Source: Liminaster sp017519885
Lineage (GTDB): Bacteria > Bacteroidota > Bacteroidia > Bacteroidales > UBA3663
Direction: 5' to 3'
DNA length: 64,000 bases
Assembly: GCA_017519885.1 (NCBI GenBank)
Contig: JAFWRO010000060.1
Location: 62,001 to 126,000 of the forward strand
Shown: one piece after another, positions 22,159-31,208 of the stretch
Layout: each line of letters starts with the position of its first letter
How positions within the stretch are numbered: position 1 is the first letter of the stretch
Translations under genes and position numbers: made by a program
Notes under the pieces: generated by a model
Told to the model about the DNA's origin: nothing
The model's input: the letters and a program-made list of their open reading frames with translations, nothing else
Database searches by the model: none

Positions 22159-24252
22159 ATGAGACATCTGATGCGTATCGTCCTGCTCATATTTTTGGGC
22201 AGCGTTGGACAATGGATTACTGCCATTGCCCAGGATTCGGTGCGCGTGATTGACAACGTGACCGTTCGCAGCAAAATCAGATACCACGAGACAATTATGC
22301 CACAAACATTGAAGGGCGAGGACCTTGAGAAAGTGAATGCCCACACTGTGGCCGATGCCCTGCGCTTCATGAGCGGCGTACAACTGAAGGATTATGGAGG
22401 TATCGGAGGTTTGAAGACGGTGAATCTGCGTTCCTTGGGGTCGCAGCACGTGGGCATCTACTACGATGGCATCGAACTTGGGAATGCACAAAACGGGGTG
22501 ATTGACCTTGGCCAGTTCTGTTTGGACAACATCGAGGAAGTGAGCGTCTATCAAGGGCAGCGCTCGGCGATTATGCAGACGGCTTCCGACTTTGCAAATG
22601 CCGGCAGCATCTATATCAAGACGACGAGTCATCTGGGCAACAGGGCAAAGAGGGAACGTGGCAACGAAGCAACGAAAAGTCATTATCTGAAAACAAAGAT
22701 ACAATCGGGATCTTCGAATCTATTAAGGCTTTCGGCATTATTTGAGTCGAATTTAACCAAAAACTTACTCTTGTCTGCGAATGCCGAATGCCTTTTGACG
22801 AATGGCAAATACAACTTCCGATATCGTCGTCGCAACCACGATGGAAGTAGCGCCTACGACACCACGGCAACGCGGCAGAATGGTGATGTGCAGGCACTTC
22901 GAGTTGAGGTGAACCTCTATGGAAACATTGTGAACGGACATTGGCAGGCAAAAGCTTATACCTACCATTCGAATCGCGGCATTCCGGGCGCCATCGTCAA
23001 CAACGTGTGGCGACGTGGAGAACGTCAGAGCGATGACAACACTTTCGTGCAAAGTACGTGGCAGAAGGATGTGAATCCGATTTACACGCTGCGCGCCATG
23101 GCAAAATATGCCAATTACCGCACACATTATTTAAATAAGGATACGACGCAAATGATGGTAGATAACAACTATCGTCAGCAAGAGGCGTATCTGAGCCTTG
23201 TGAATGTCTTTGAAATTGCGCCGTGGTGGAGTGTATCGTTGAGCGATGATATGCGGTGGAATTATCTCGATGCCGATATGCCGCTTTTCGTTCATCCGAC
23301 ACGATGGTCAATACTCAGTTCTTTGGCGACAGCGATGGATTTGAACAAGGTGCAGCTGCAGGGCAGTATTGTCTTTTCGCAGTATTTGGATAGGACAAGA
23401 GCGGAGGCTTTTGCTTCGGATAAAACAAGACAGGAGGCTTATGCTTCGGATAAATCAGGAACAGGTACACATAAGCAATCAATCAACAGCTTGACCCCTG
23501 CCCTATTTGCACGCTATCGACCATTAGAGATTCTGCAGATATCCGGTTTCATCAAGAAAAGCTACCGGATGCCCACCTTCAACGACCTTTATTACACCAA
23601 TATCGGCAACGCATTTCTTCGGCCAGAATCCGCCATCCAGTATGACCTCGGCGTTCGTGTTTTTGGTAAAGCCAAGCTTGGCTTTAACGACAACGCAGCC
23701 CTGACCGGAAGCCTGGAAGCTCACCTCTATCACAACTCCGTACACGACAAGATCGTGGCATATCCCAAGGGGCAACAGTTCCGATGGACGATGCTCAACC
23801 TTGGACGTGTGCATATCGACGGCATAGATGTGCAAGCGCAAGGATCGTGGAGGGCTTTAAAAAACCTGCGTCTTTCGTCAAGATTGCAATACACCTATCA
23901 AAGAGCGCGTGACGTAACCGACAAGGCAACATCCTATTATGGCGACCAGATACCATATACCCCCTGGCACAACGGCTCGGCAACGCTGATGGCTGATTAC
24001 AAGGCTTGGGACCTTGCCTACAACTTCGTCTATACGGGCGAGCGTTATTGCCAGCAAGAGAACATCCTTTACAACCACGTTGAGCCTTGGTACACCAGCG
24101 ATGTTCACCTTTCGTGGAGGCATACTTTCGACCGCACGCTATGCAAGGCGACCTTGGAAGTCAACAACCTCTTCGACCAACAATACGACGTGATCATCAA
24201 CTACCCGATGCCCGGGAGAAACTTTAACGTGACAATTCAATGCGAATTCTGA
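22159..24252 (+). CDS. btuB: TonB-dependent cobalamin receptor BtuB
   Basis: 697 residues from ATG 22159, placed after the riboswitch; MRHLMRIVLLIFLGSVGQWITAIAQ is a signal peptide. An in-frame ATG at 21994 lies inside the aptamer and is rejected. The plug domain is clear (ADALRFMSGVQLKDYGGIGGLKTVNLRSLG, HVGIYYDGIELGNAQNG). The rest is a beta-barrel ending NLFDQQYDVIINYPMPGRNF and a terminal Phe. It imports cobalamin across the outer membrane. The riboswitch and the overlapping btuG gene (13 bp) make B12 the likely ligand. A small degenerate repeat (TSDKTRQEAYASDKS) sits in one loop at about 415-435. Confidence 0.9.
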   Translation: MRHLMRIVLLIFLGSVGQWITAIAQDSVRVIDNVTVRSKIRYHETIMPQTLKGEDLEKVNAHTVADALRFMSGVQLKDYGGIGGLKTVNLRSLGSQHVGIYYDGIELGNAQNGVIDLGQFCLDNIEEVSVYQGQRSAIMQTASDFANAGSIYIKTTSHLGNRAKRERGNEATKSHYLKTKIQSGSSNLLRLSALFESNLTKNLLLSANAECLLTNGKYNFRYRRRNHDGSSAYDTTATRQNGDVQALRVEVNLYGNIVNGHWQAKAYTYHSNRGIPGAIVNNVWRRGERQSDDNTFVQSTWQKDVNPIYTLRAMAKYANYRTHYLNKDTTQMMVDNNYRQQEAYLSLVNVFEIAPWWSVSLSDDMRWNYLDADMPLFVHPTRWSILSSLATAMDLNKVQLQGSIVFSQYLDRTRAEAFASDKTRQEAYASDKSGTGTHKQSINSLTPALFARYRPLEILQISGFIKKSYRMPTFNDLYYTNIGNAFLRPESAIQYDLGVRVFGKAKLGFNDNAALTGSLEAHLYHNSVHDKIVAYPKGQQFRWTMLNLGRVHIDGIDVQAQGSWRALKNLRLSSRLQYTYQRARDVTDKATSYYGDQIPYTPWHNGSATLMADYKAWDLAYNFVYTGERYCQQENILYNHVEPWYTSDVHLSWRHTFDRTLCKATLEVNNLFDQQYDVIINYPMPGRNFNVTIQCEF

Positions 24253-25385
24253 AACTATTGCTTTGGCTCCTGCCTCTAAGTCTGTTCTCGTGCCGCGAGG
24301 ATGAATATGTCACGTATATGACTGACGAAGACACGGGTGCTGCTTCTGTCGAGGAAACACATTTCGACGGCCTTTACATCCTCAACGAAGGCAATATGGG
24401 ATCCAATCGCTGCACCTTGGATTACCTCGACCTCAGTGGAACGGATTCGACCATTCATTATTATCGGAACATCTATGCCGAGCGCAACCCTTCTACCGTG
24501 AAGGAACTCGGCGATGTAGGCAATGACATCGGCATTTACGGCTCGAAACTTTGGATAGTGGTGAATTGTTCGAACAAGGTGGAAGTGTGTGAAGCACGTT
24601 CGACGCGTCGTTTCGGGCAAGTCAATATCGACAACTGCCGCTACCTGGCTTTCGATGGAGGATTCGTCTATGTAAGCAGTTATGCAGGACCCGTGCAAGT
24701 TGCCGAGAATTGTCCCTTGGGACGTGTGTATAAGGTCGATACATTGACCATGCAGAAGGTCGATTCGGTGGTTGTTGGCTATCAACCCGAAGAAATGGCC
24801 ATCGTCGATGGAAAACTCTATGTAGCGAACAGTGGCGGGTATCGCGTACCACTTTACGACAACCGCATCATGGTCATTGACCTTACTACATTTCAGGTCA
24901 TCAAGGAAATTGAGGTGGATGTCAATCTGCATCGTTTGCTTGCCGATTCGCATGGACAGCTCTGGGTTTCGACACGAGGCAACTACTTCGACGTCTCGCC
25001 AGCTCTCTATTGCCTCAGGGACGATAAGGTAGTGGCAAGATTGGAGATACCCATCAGCTCGATGACGATTGTCGGCGATTCGCTCTACTATATCGGAACA
25101 ACATTCAGCTATGCCGATGGAGGTTACAAGAAAGACTTTGGCATTGTTGATGTTGCGTTGCAGCGTTGCAGCGTTGCAGTTACTTTTGAAGCACCCGAAA
25201 TAAAGAATATCACCCTGCCCTACGGCATCATCGTGAATCCCCATGATCGAGACTTCTACATACTGGATGCCAAGAACTACGTTTCGAGCGGAGAGCTGCT
25301 CCATTTCGATGCCGAAGGCCATTTCCTTTGGCGAGTTTCGACAGGGGATATCCCTTCAAGAGGGGTGTTCCTGGAAAGCAAATAA
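24240..25385 (+). CDS. btuG: BtuG-type surface B12-binding beta-propeller lipoprotein
   Basis: 381 residues, lipobox LSLFSC (Cys18). Repeated blades such as FDGLYILNEGNMGSN, GNDIGIYGSKLWIVVN, PEEMAIVDGKLYVANSG and GIIVNPHDRDFYILDAKNY give a YncE/DUF5074-like propeller. In Bacteroides the BtuG lipoprotein caps BtuB and binds B12 very tightly; overlap with btuB by 13 bp behind a cobalamin riboswitch supports the same role here. Residues about 306-314 (VALQRCSVAV) are encoded by a GTTGCAGC dispersed repeat, apparently a small in-frame insertion in a blade loop. Confidence 0.85.
   Translation: MRILKLLLWLLPLSLFSCREDEYVTYMTDEDTGAASVEETHFDGLYILNEGNMGSNRCTLDYLDLSGTDSTIHYYRNIYAERNPSTVKELGDVGNDIGIYGSKLWIVVNCSNKVEVCEARSTRRFGQVNIDNCRYLAFDGGFVYVSSYAGPVQVAENCPLGRVYKVDTLTMQKVDSVVVGYQPEEMAIVDGKLYVANSGGYRVPLYDNRIMVIDLTTFQVIKEIEVDVNLHRLLADSHGQLWVSTRGNYFDVSPALYCLRDDKVVARLEIPISSMTIVGDSLYYIGTTFSYADGGYKKDFGIVDVALQRCSVAVTFEAPEIKNITLPYGIIVNPHDRDFYILDAKNYVSSGELLHFDAEGHFLWRVSTGDIPSRGVFLESK
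25155..25181 (+). repeat. GTTGCAGC-octamer dispersed repeat, copy 5, in frame in btuG
   Basis: 27 nt, identical to the copy at 6183 (opposite strand). It is read in the same phase as the primase copy, giving LQRCS in both proteins. Confidence 0.85.
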
Positions 25386-25399
25386 AAGACAATATTTCC

Positions 25400-25430
25400 T
25401 ATAGTTACTATAATTACTATAGTCACTATA
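25400..25430. repeat. Two TATAGTNACTATA palindromes, 18 bp apart
   Basis: TATAGTTACTATA at 25400-25412 and TATAGTCACTATA at 25418-25430, just upstream of the gene starting at 25444. The same pair in reversed order occurs at 26443. Confidence 0.8.
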
Positions 25431-25443
25431 AAAATCAAATAGA

Positions 25444-26436
25444 ATGAAAAGATTATTATTGATAGTTTTCGCAGCCCTTGCCCTATCGTCTTTGGCTCAA
25501 AACAACCCATACATATTGGCTGTTGATGAGTATGTCCCCGCCCCAGGACAATTCATCAACACCATGCCCGAATATGTAGAGGGCGACAATGCCGAATCCA
25601 TGGCGCAAAAATGCACCGAATATCTTGCCAACGACGCAGGAAAGACGGTATGTTTGGGCGCTTGGGGTGGATACATCACCTTCCATTTTGACCACCCCAT
25701 AGTGAATGTTGAAGGCACGATGGACCTCTACATCAAAGGCAATGCTCATACAGGGAATGCAGAAGCCGGTATCGTGATGGTGAGTCAAGACGCGAATGGC
25801 AACGGTTTGCCCGATGACACTTGGTACGAATTGAGTGGTAGTGCCGACGAAGATGACTTCGGTGTGCGCTATGACTACGAATTGGAATATACAAGGTTAG
25901 GCGATTCGCTCGATGTGGCTTGGTCGAACAATTTAGGCAACGCAGGTTTCATCAATCGCAACCCCTTCCATCAGCAGGATTATTTCCCGGCATGGATAGA
26001 ATCGCCGCTCACTTTCAAAGGTACATTGCTACCCGACAATGCTACGGATACCAGTGGGAATGGCAGTTATTGGGTGCTCGAACCCTATCGCTTTGGCTAT
26101 GCCGACAATCTGCCCAATACCGACACTTTGGGTTGCTCATTCAATATCGATTGGGCAGTGAAACCTTTGACGCGAGAGGCCGTCAAATTGAAATATGTCG
26201 ATTTTGTCCGAGTATATACTGCCCTTCATCAGGATTGCGGATGGATAGGCGAAACATCTACAGAAATATCAGGTGCAGAAGACCTTCACCCGGATGCTGA
26301 ACTTCCTGCCGGCATCGAAACAATCTCGCTGCCCCGAAAGGAGATTCATTCTTCATTCGACCTCCTTGGGCGAAGAACAAGACCCGAACAACAAGGCTTC
26401 GTCATCCAAGGAAACAAACTCATTCTAAGGAGATAA
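25444..26436 (+). CDS. Conserved secreted protein of the B12 locus
   Basis: 330 residues with signal peptide MKRLLLIVFAALALSSLAQ. The central domain has the blocks CLGAWGGYITFHFDHPIVN, GIVMVSQDANGNGLPDD followed by TWYELSGS, and FHQQDYFPAWI, typical of a widespread Bacteroidetes surface-protein family found in B12 loci. DANGNGLPDD resembles a calcium-binding loop. The C-terminus (SFDLLGRRTRPEQQGFVIQGNKLILRR) is a secretion-type tail. Its place between btuG and btuH under the same riboswitch suggests a cobalamin or cobamide-handling role at the surface. The biochemical function is not known to me. Confidence 0.7.
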   Translation: MKRLLLIVFAALALSSLAQNNPYILAVDEYVPAPGQFINTMPEYVEGDNAESMAQKCTEYLANDAGKTVCLGAWGGYITFHFDHPIVNVEGTMDLYIKGNAHTGNAEAGIVMVSQDANGNGLPDDTWYELSGSADEDDFGVRYDYELEYTRLGDSLDVAWSNNLGNAGFINRNPFHQQDYFPAWIESPLTFKGTLLPDNATDTSGNGSYWVLEPYRFGYADNLPNTDTLGCSFNIDWAVKPLTREAVKLKYVDFVRVYTALHQDCGWIGETSTEISGAEDLHPDAELPAGIETISLPRKEIHSSFDLLGRRTRPEQQGFVIQGNKLILRR

Positions 26437-26442
26437 TTATTC

Positions 26443-26473
26443 TATAGTCACTATATTATTTATAGTTACTATA
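26443..26473. repeat. Second pair of TATAGTNACTATA palindromes
   Basis: TATAGTCACTATA at 26443-26455 and TATAGTTACTATA at 26461-26473, again 18 bp apart, followed by a degenerate ACACTATATACACTAT. It lies between two B12-locus genes. Confidence 0.8.
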
Positions 26474-26511
26474 AACACTATATACACTATTAACAACTTA
26501 AAAACAAAACA

Positions 26512-27336
26512 ATGAAAAAGATTTACATCAGTTTGCTTTGTGCTGCAATGGTCAGCACAACGAGTTTTGCACAGAGTGTTGCCGACTTCGAAGACCTTGG
26601 ACTTGCTGCCGAAAGTTTCTGGAATGGTGCAGATGGCTCAGGTTCATTCACGAGTGGAGATTTCACATTTACCAATAACTTCACCGATTGGGGCGAGTAT
26701 GGCACTTCTTGGGATGGCTTCGCCTACTCAACGATGACAGCAACGACCTATGCTTCGTTGGATGACCAATACAACAGCTGTGTCGGACATGGTGCGAATG
26801 ACAGCAAAACATTTGCCGTGTTCTTTTACAATTCCTATGCCACAAACACACCAGCAGTCACACGAAAAGACGGTGCTTCATTCGAACCCCAAGCCTGCTT
26901 TGTAACCAATTCTGCATACGCATATACCTCGATGAAAGAAGGCGACGCTTATGCCAAGAAGTTTGACGAAAATGACTGGCTCCTCATCACCGCCACCGGT
27001 TATCTTGATGACGTAAGGGTGGGTACGGCAGAGTATTACCTTGCACAAAACGGGAAGATTGCCGATTCTTGGGAAATCTTTGACCTTTCTGGAATTGGCA
27101 CCGTCGATCGTGTAGTATTCAGCCTTTCGAGCAGCGATAATGGCGAATGGGGCATGAACACTCCTGCCTACTTCTGCCTGGATAACTTCAATGAGCCACT
27201 GACTATTGATAATGTCAATTTGGTAAACAACAAAGAAGTTTCAGCAGCTACCTACAACCTGCAGGGTCAACGTGTCACGGAAGGTCAAGGCTTCATGATT
27301 CGTAATGGCAAAGTGATATTGGTTCGTAATCGTTGA
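26512..27336 (+). CDS. btuH: DUF4465 protein, BtuH-like cobalamin-binding surface protein
   Basis: 274 residues with a signal peptide (MKKIYISLLCAAMVSTTSFA). The body is a jelly roll of DUF4465 type: VADFEDLGLAAESFWNG, FTFTNNFTDWGEYGTSWDGFAYS, YDFxL-like strands, and YFCLDNF near the end. BtuH proteins of this family bind B12 in gut Bacteroidetes. Here it ends in NLQGQRVTEGQGFMIRNGKVILV, a secretion-type tail, rather than being a lipoprotein. It lies in the riboswitch-controlled cluster behind a palindrome pair, so B12 binding at the cell surface is likely. Confidence 0.8.
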   Translation: MKKIYISLLCAAMVSTTSFAQSVADFEDLGLAAESFWNGADGSGSFTSGDFTFTNNFTDWGEYGTSWDGFAYSTMTATTYASLDDQYNSCVGHGANDSKTFAVFFYNSYATNTPAVTRKDGASFEPQACFVTNSAYAYTSMKEGDAYAKKFDENDWLLITATGYLDDVRVGTAEYYLAQNGKIADSWEIFDLSGIGTVDRVVFSLSSSDNGEWGMNTPAYFCLDNFNEPLTIDNVNLVNNKEVSAATYNLQGQRVTEGQGFMIRNGKVILVRNR

Positions 27337-27379
27337 TGTTTTTCAATAAAAACACCGACAGAACTTAAACCATTCTGAT

Positions 27380-27424
27380 TAACAATAGTCAAAATATTAA
27401 TACATTACCTTATTACTATTGTTA
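27380..27424. repeat. Inverted repeat upstream of the esterase gene
   Basis: TAACAATAGT (27380-27389) and ACTATTGTTA (27415-27424) are perfect 10-bp arms around 25 bp. No T-run follows, so an operator is more likely than a terminator. Confidence 0.6.
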
Positions 27425-27436
27425 AAACAAACCATT

Positions 27437-28936
27437 ATGAAACATTTGTTTTGGTCATTTCTGTTCGTGTTGGCTTTTTCGGCATGTAGTACTGCTGAAA
27501 AAGAGAATCCCGTGTTAACTATCGAAGGCGGTCAGATTCAAGGCGTTTTGGCTGACGATCATCCCGATGTGTACGTCTATCGAGGCATTCCTTACGCTGC
27601 ACCTCCCATCAAGGAGAACCGTTGGAAGGCTCCACAACCCGTTGTGCCGTGGAAGGGCGTAAAGATTTGTGACACCTTCGGACATCCAAGTTATCAAGCC
27701 ATTCAGTATCCCGGCGGTTACTACACCGAGTGGGGATATGGCGACGAGGCTCCTTTCAGCGAGGATTGCCTTTATGTGAATGTTTGGACAAAGGCTCCTG
27801 GCCAGGTTGACAAGAAGCTGCCAGTTGCCCTATGGATTCATGGTGGCGGCTATCGTGAAGGATGGGGTTCTGAACCCGAGTTCGATGGCCAGGAATGGGG
27901 TGCCAAGGACGTGGTGCTCGTTTCGTGCAACTACCGTCTGGGCATCTTCGGCTTCCTCAATCATCCAGCCCTCGTGGAGGAAAGTCCCAATCACGTTTCG
28001 GGCAACTACGGCATCCTCGACCAAATCGAGGCGCTGAAATGGATCAAGAAGAACATCGCACAGTTTGGTGGTGACCCCGACAATGTGACCATCTTCGGAC
28101 AAAGTGCAGGTGGCGGCAGCGTTCGCACCCTGAGCGAATCTCCTTTGGCACGCGGTTTGTTCCACAAAGCAGTCATCATGAGCGCTGGTGGTATCACCAT
28201 CCCCAATCCGAACGGCAATGGCGTGATACCTGGCAGATATACTGGAGGTACACCCGAGGAAGCAGCTGCCTTGTCGAAGAAGATTTTCGATTGGGCAGGC
28301 CTGACCAACCTCGAGAAGATGCGTGCTGCATCAACCGAAACCGTCTTCGCCTTACCCAACATCTACGGACAAGCTACCGGCAACCCGACATTCGTAAGGT
28401 TGATGCCCTTGATTGACGGTTATGTGAGCGAAATGAGTTTTGACGACGCCACCCACGAAGGCACCTTGGCCGACGTCCCCTATATGATTGGCTACACCCT
28501 CAACGATATGGGCGATATGAGCGGAGGCATAGCAGAGTTCTGCAAGGTTCGCCAAAGCAAGGGAGGAAAGGCATGGGCTTACGAATTTGCACGTCCATTG
28601 CCCGACGATGGTTCGCATCCTGAAGTTACCGTACGTCTGAAAGGTGCCTTCCACTCATCGGACCTTTGGTTTGTGTTCAAGTCGCTTAAGCATTGCTGGC
28701 GTCCTTGGGCAAAGGGTGACTGGGACCTTTCGGAGAAGATGCTGACCGCTTGGACAAACTTTGCGAAATACAGCGACCCCAATGGTCCTGAAGGTGGCGA
28801 ATGGGCACCTTGCACCACCGAGAATCCCGGCTTTATGGTGTTCAAGCTCGACGAAAATGATGTGGAAGCATCCTATTTCGGAGAGCCGGAAAAATCGCCG
28901 ACACCAAGTGTCAATCCTTTTGTCATTCCAAAATAA
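27437..28936 (+). CDS. Carboxylesterase-family lipoprotein
   Basis: 499 residues from ATG 27437, giving signal peptide MKHLFWSFLFVLAFSAC with the lipobox Cys17; a TTG at 27419 is rejected. The alpha/beta-hydrolase motifs are clear: YRGIPYAAPP, SEDCLYVNVW, LWIHGGGY (oxyanion hole), FGQSAGGGSV (nucleophile Ser, about residue 223) and GAFHSSDLWFVF (His). This is the type B carboxylesterase family, hydrolysing esters, here probably periplasmic or at the surface. It lies inside the B12 cluster between btuH and btuF, which is unexpected. It could belong to cell-wall or glycan ester metabolism, or act on a cobamide-linked substrate; only the family is certain. Confidence 0.85.
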   Translation: MKHLFWSFLFVLAFSACSTAEKENPVLTIEGGQIQGVLADDHPDVYVYRGIPYAAPPIKENRWKAPQPVVPWKGVKICDTFGHPSYQAIQYPGGYYTEWGYGDEAPFSEDCLYVNVWTKAPGQVDKKLPVALWIHGGGYREGWGSEPEFDGQEWGAKDVVLVSCNYRLGIFGFLNHPALVEESPNHVSGNYGILDQIEALKWIKKNIAQFGGDPDNVTIFGQSAGGGSVRTLSESPLARGLFHKAVIMSAGGITIPNPNGNGVIPGRYTGGTPEEAAALSKKIFDWAGLTNLEKMRAASTETVFALPNIYGQATGNPTFVRLMPLIDGYVSEMSFDDATHEGTLADVPYMIGYTLNDMGDMSGGIAEFCKVRQSKGGKAWAYEFARPLPDDGSHPEVTVRLKGAFHSSDLWFVFKSLKHCWRPWAKGDWDLSEKMLTAWTNFAKYSDPNGPEGGEWAPCTTENPGFMVFKLDENDVEASYFGEPEKSPTPSVNPFVIPK

Positions 28937-28939
28937 TAA

Positions 28940-30094
28940 ATGAAGGAAACAAAATTTATTCTGATTTCATTTCTATCCATGTTGTTGCTGTTGAGTTGTC
29001 GCACTTCCCAACAGCAACAACGTGATGTTAAAATCGAAGGCAAGGGATTCGGCATTGAATATGCCGAACTGCTCGTTATGGAGGATTTGGGCAACGATAG
29101 AACCCTTTGCCGCATCCTTGACCCTTGGCGCACAGGAAGGAACATGATGCAATACCTGCTGGTGCCAAAGGATGACAAGGAATGGAACGCAGAAGTCGAG
29201 GAAACGTTTTCGTCGAAATACGGTGAATCTACTATCCTTCGCACACCATTGACACGCATGACTCTTACAACGGCGTGCCATACGTGGCTGCTTTCCCAAC
29301 TTGATGCGCTCGACAATATCACAATCCTATGTGACACAGCATTCATCAATGCAAGTAATATCAAGGAGTGGATGCGTTCGCAGAAACCCGACGGGACGCC
29401 GACAATACTCGACGGAGGAACAGCAACAAAACCGAATGTCGAAGTTCTGATGGCAGGTCAAAGTGACGCCCTATGGATCAGCCCCTACGAGAATGCAACC
29501 TTGGGCAATCTTGACCGTCTTCCCATCCCCATCATCTATTGTGCCGAATATATGGAGGATTCTCCTCTGGCGCGTGCCGAATGGATGAAGTTCTACGGTC
29601 GCCTTGTAGGACGTGGAGATAAGGCAGATTCACTCTTTGATGCAGTCGCAACACGCTATGAGAAAATCTCGAACAACGGCAGCAACGGGAAGAAGATACT
29701 TGTAGATCTGCCCTATGGTGCGACATGGTATGTGCCTGGCGGATGCAGCGCTTCGGCACAACTTTACGAAGATGCAGGTTTCGTCTATCCCTGGGCAGAC
29801 GATCCACATTCGGGCAGTCTTTCGCTAAGCAAGGAAGCCGTACTTTCGAAGGCTCAGGATTGCGACGTATGGTACATTCGCTACATGGACACCAACAAGG
29901 ATTGGACCTTGGCTGACTTCAAGCGACAGAACGTGTTCTTCGACAAGTTCAAGGCAGCACGTGAAGGAAATGTGTGGGGTTGTAACACGGCATATTCCGA
30001 CTTCTTCGACATCACTTCCTTCCGCCCGGATTCTTTGCTCGAAAGCTTTGTCAAGGGCAATGGCGCCTTCTATAAAAAGATAGCGGACAAATAG
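28940..30094 (+). CDS. btuF: ABC transporter substrate-binding lipoprotein, BtuF-like
   Basis: 384 residues, lipobox LLLLSC (Cys20). It has the class III binding-protein layout (LLVMEDLGND near the start, TPTILDGG, IPIIYCAEYMEDSPLARAEW linker helix, GKKILVDLPYGATWYVPGG, CDVWYIRYMD). It starts 3 bp after the esterase stop and is 6 bp from the permease gene, so it is part of the B12 operon. It should deliver cobalamin to BtuC at the inner membrane; siderophore-type binding proteins look alike, and the riboswitch is what argues for B12. Confidence 0.8.
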   Translation: MKETKFILISFLSMLLLLSCRTSQQQQRDVKIEGKGFGIEYAELLVMEDLGNDRTLCRILDPWRTGRNMMQYLLVPKDDKEWNAEVEETFSSKYGESTILRTPLTRMTLTTACHTWLLSQLDALDNITILCDTAFINASNIKEWMRSQKPDGTPTILDGGTATKPNVEVLMAGQSDALWISPYENATLGNLDRLPIPIIYCAEYMEDSPLARAEWMKFYGRLVGRGDKADSLFDAVATRYEKISNNGSNGKKILVDLPYGATWYVPGGCSASAQLYEDAGFVYPWADDPHSGSLSLSKEAVLSKAQDCDVWYIRYMDTNKDWTLADFKRQNVFFDKFKAAREGNVWGCNTAYSDFFDITSFRPDSLLESFVKGNGAFYKKIADK

Positions 30095-30100
30095 CAAATC

Positions 30101-31078
30101 ATGCAAACTCGTGCAGTAATCTTCCTTCTCATTCTGCTCAATCTTGCGGCCGTGGCAGTAAATATCTGCTATGGCTCAATTCACATACCTTTGGAGGAAC
30201 TCCTTGAAGAGCGTTGGCATTTCATCGTTTGGGAAAGTCGAATGCCTGCGGCCATCACCGCATTGCTTACAGGTTCAGCATTGGCGTCCTGCGGCTTGCT
30301 GTTGCAGAGTTATTTCCGCAATCCCTTGGCAGGCCCTTCAATACTTGGCATCACCAACGGCGCGAATCTGATGGTTGCTTTGGTCACACTGGGAGGTCTT
30401 CGATGGTCGATTACCTGGGGCTCATCTTTCGAAATGAAGAGCGTGGTGGTAATTGCCGCCTTTATCGGCTCATTCCTCGTCCTTGCCCTGCTTCTGTTTC
30501 TCGGGCGCATTGTCCGAAGCCAAGTCACCTTGCTAATCATCGGCATCCTACTCAGTTATCTCTCATCAGCCCTTATCACACTTTTGGGATATTATGCCTC
30601 GGCGCAAGGATTCCAGCAACTCATGCTTTGGGGCATGGGCGATTTCAGCAGCGTCAGCATTACAGAATTGCCTGGATTCGTTCTGCTGATAGTTATAGGT
30701 TTATTGGCATCACTGCTTTTAATCAAGCCGCTCAATGGCTGGATGCAAGGCGAGAAGTATGCCATGAATCTGGGAATTGACTTGCGGAAGACAAGACTAA
30801 TGGTGCTTGGCGTTACCGGCCTTCTAACTGCCGTTACCACGGCTTGGTGTGGACCTATTGCTTTCGTAGGTCTTTCCATGCCTCATGTTGCCAGAATGTT
30901 GCTGAAAACTGATGACCATGGCAAACTTATGCCTATCACAATTCTCCTAGGCGGTTTATGCTGCTCTCTGTGCTTGTGGCTCAGTACACGCCCCGATGGA
31001 GGAACTTTACTTCCAATCAATGCACTTACTCCCCTGTTTGGAGTGCCTGTCATCGTTTATGTCCTGCTAAAAAAGTAG
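30101..31078 (+). CDS. btuC: FecCD-type ABC permease, BtuC-like
   Basis: 325 residues with about 9-10 membrane segments. Typical FecCD motifs are present: RMPAAITALLTGSALASCG near the start, LAGPSILGITNGANL, LWGMGDFSSVS, LGIDLRKTRLMVLG and WCGPIAFVGLSMPHVAR, the last contacting the ATPase. It forms the inner-membrane channel for cobalamin. No ATPase gene (btuD) follows; the next gene is purF-like with its own promoter, so the ATPase must be encoded elsewhere. The gene ends the riboswitch-controlled cluster. Confidence 0.85.
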   Translation: MQTRAVIFLLILLNLAAVAVNICYGSIHIPLEELLEERWHFIVWESRMPAAITALLTGSALASCGLLLQSYFRNPLAGPSILGITNGANLMVALVTLGGLRWSITWGSSFEMKSVVVIAAFIGSFLVLALLLFLGRIVRSQVTLLIIGILLSYLSSALITLLGYYASAQGFQQLMLWGMGDFSSVSITELPGFVLLIVIGLLASLLLIKPLNGWMQGEKYAMNLGIDLRKTRLMVLGVTGLLTAVTTAWCGPIAFVGLSMPHVARMLLKTDDHGKLMPITILLGGLCCSLCLWLSTRPDGGTLLPINALTPLFGVPVIVYVLLKK

Positions 31079-31147
31079 TTTTCAAATTACAAAATCGGGT
31101 AAAAAATTGTAATATTAACATTATTATACATTTTTAGAAGCAATTTT

Positions 31148-31179
31148 TTGAGCACAAAATGATATTTTCACTATCTTTG
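31148..31179 (+). promoter_or_regulatory. Promoter of the PurF-like gene
   Basis: TATCTTTG at 31172-31179 with TTG at 31148-31150. Confidence 0.65.
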
Positions 31180-31208
31180 CGCATCAAAAAACATAAAATA
31201 CCCGAAAT

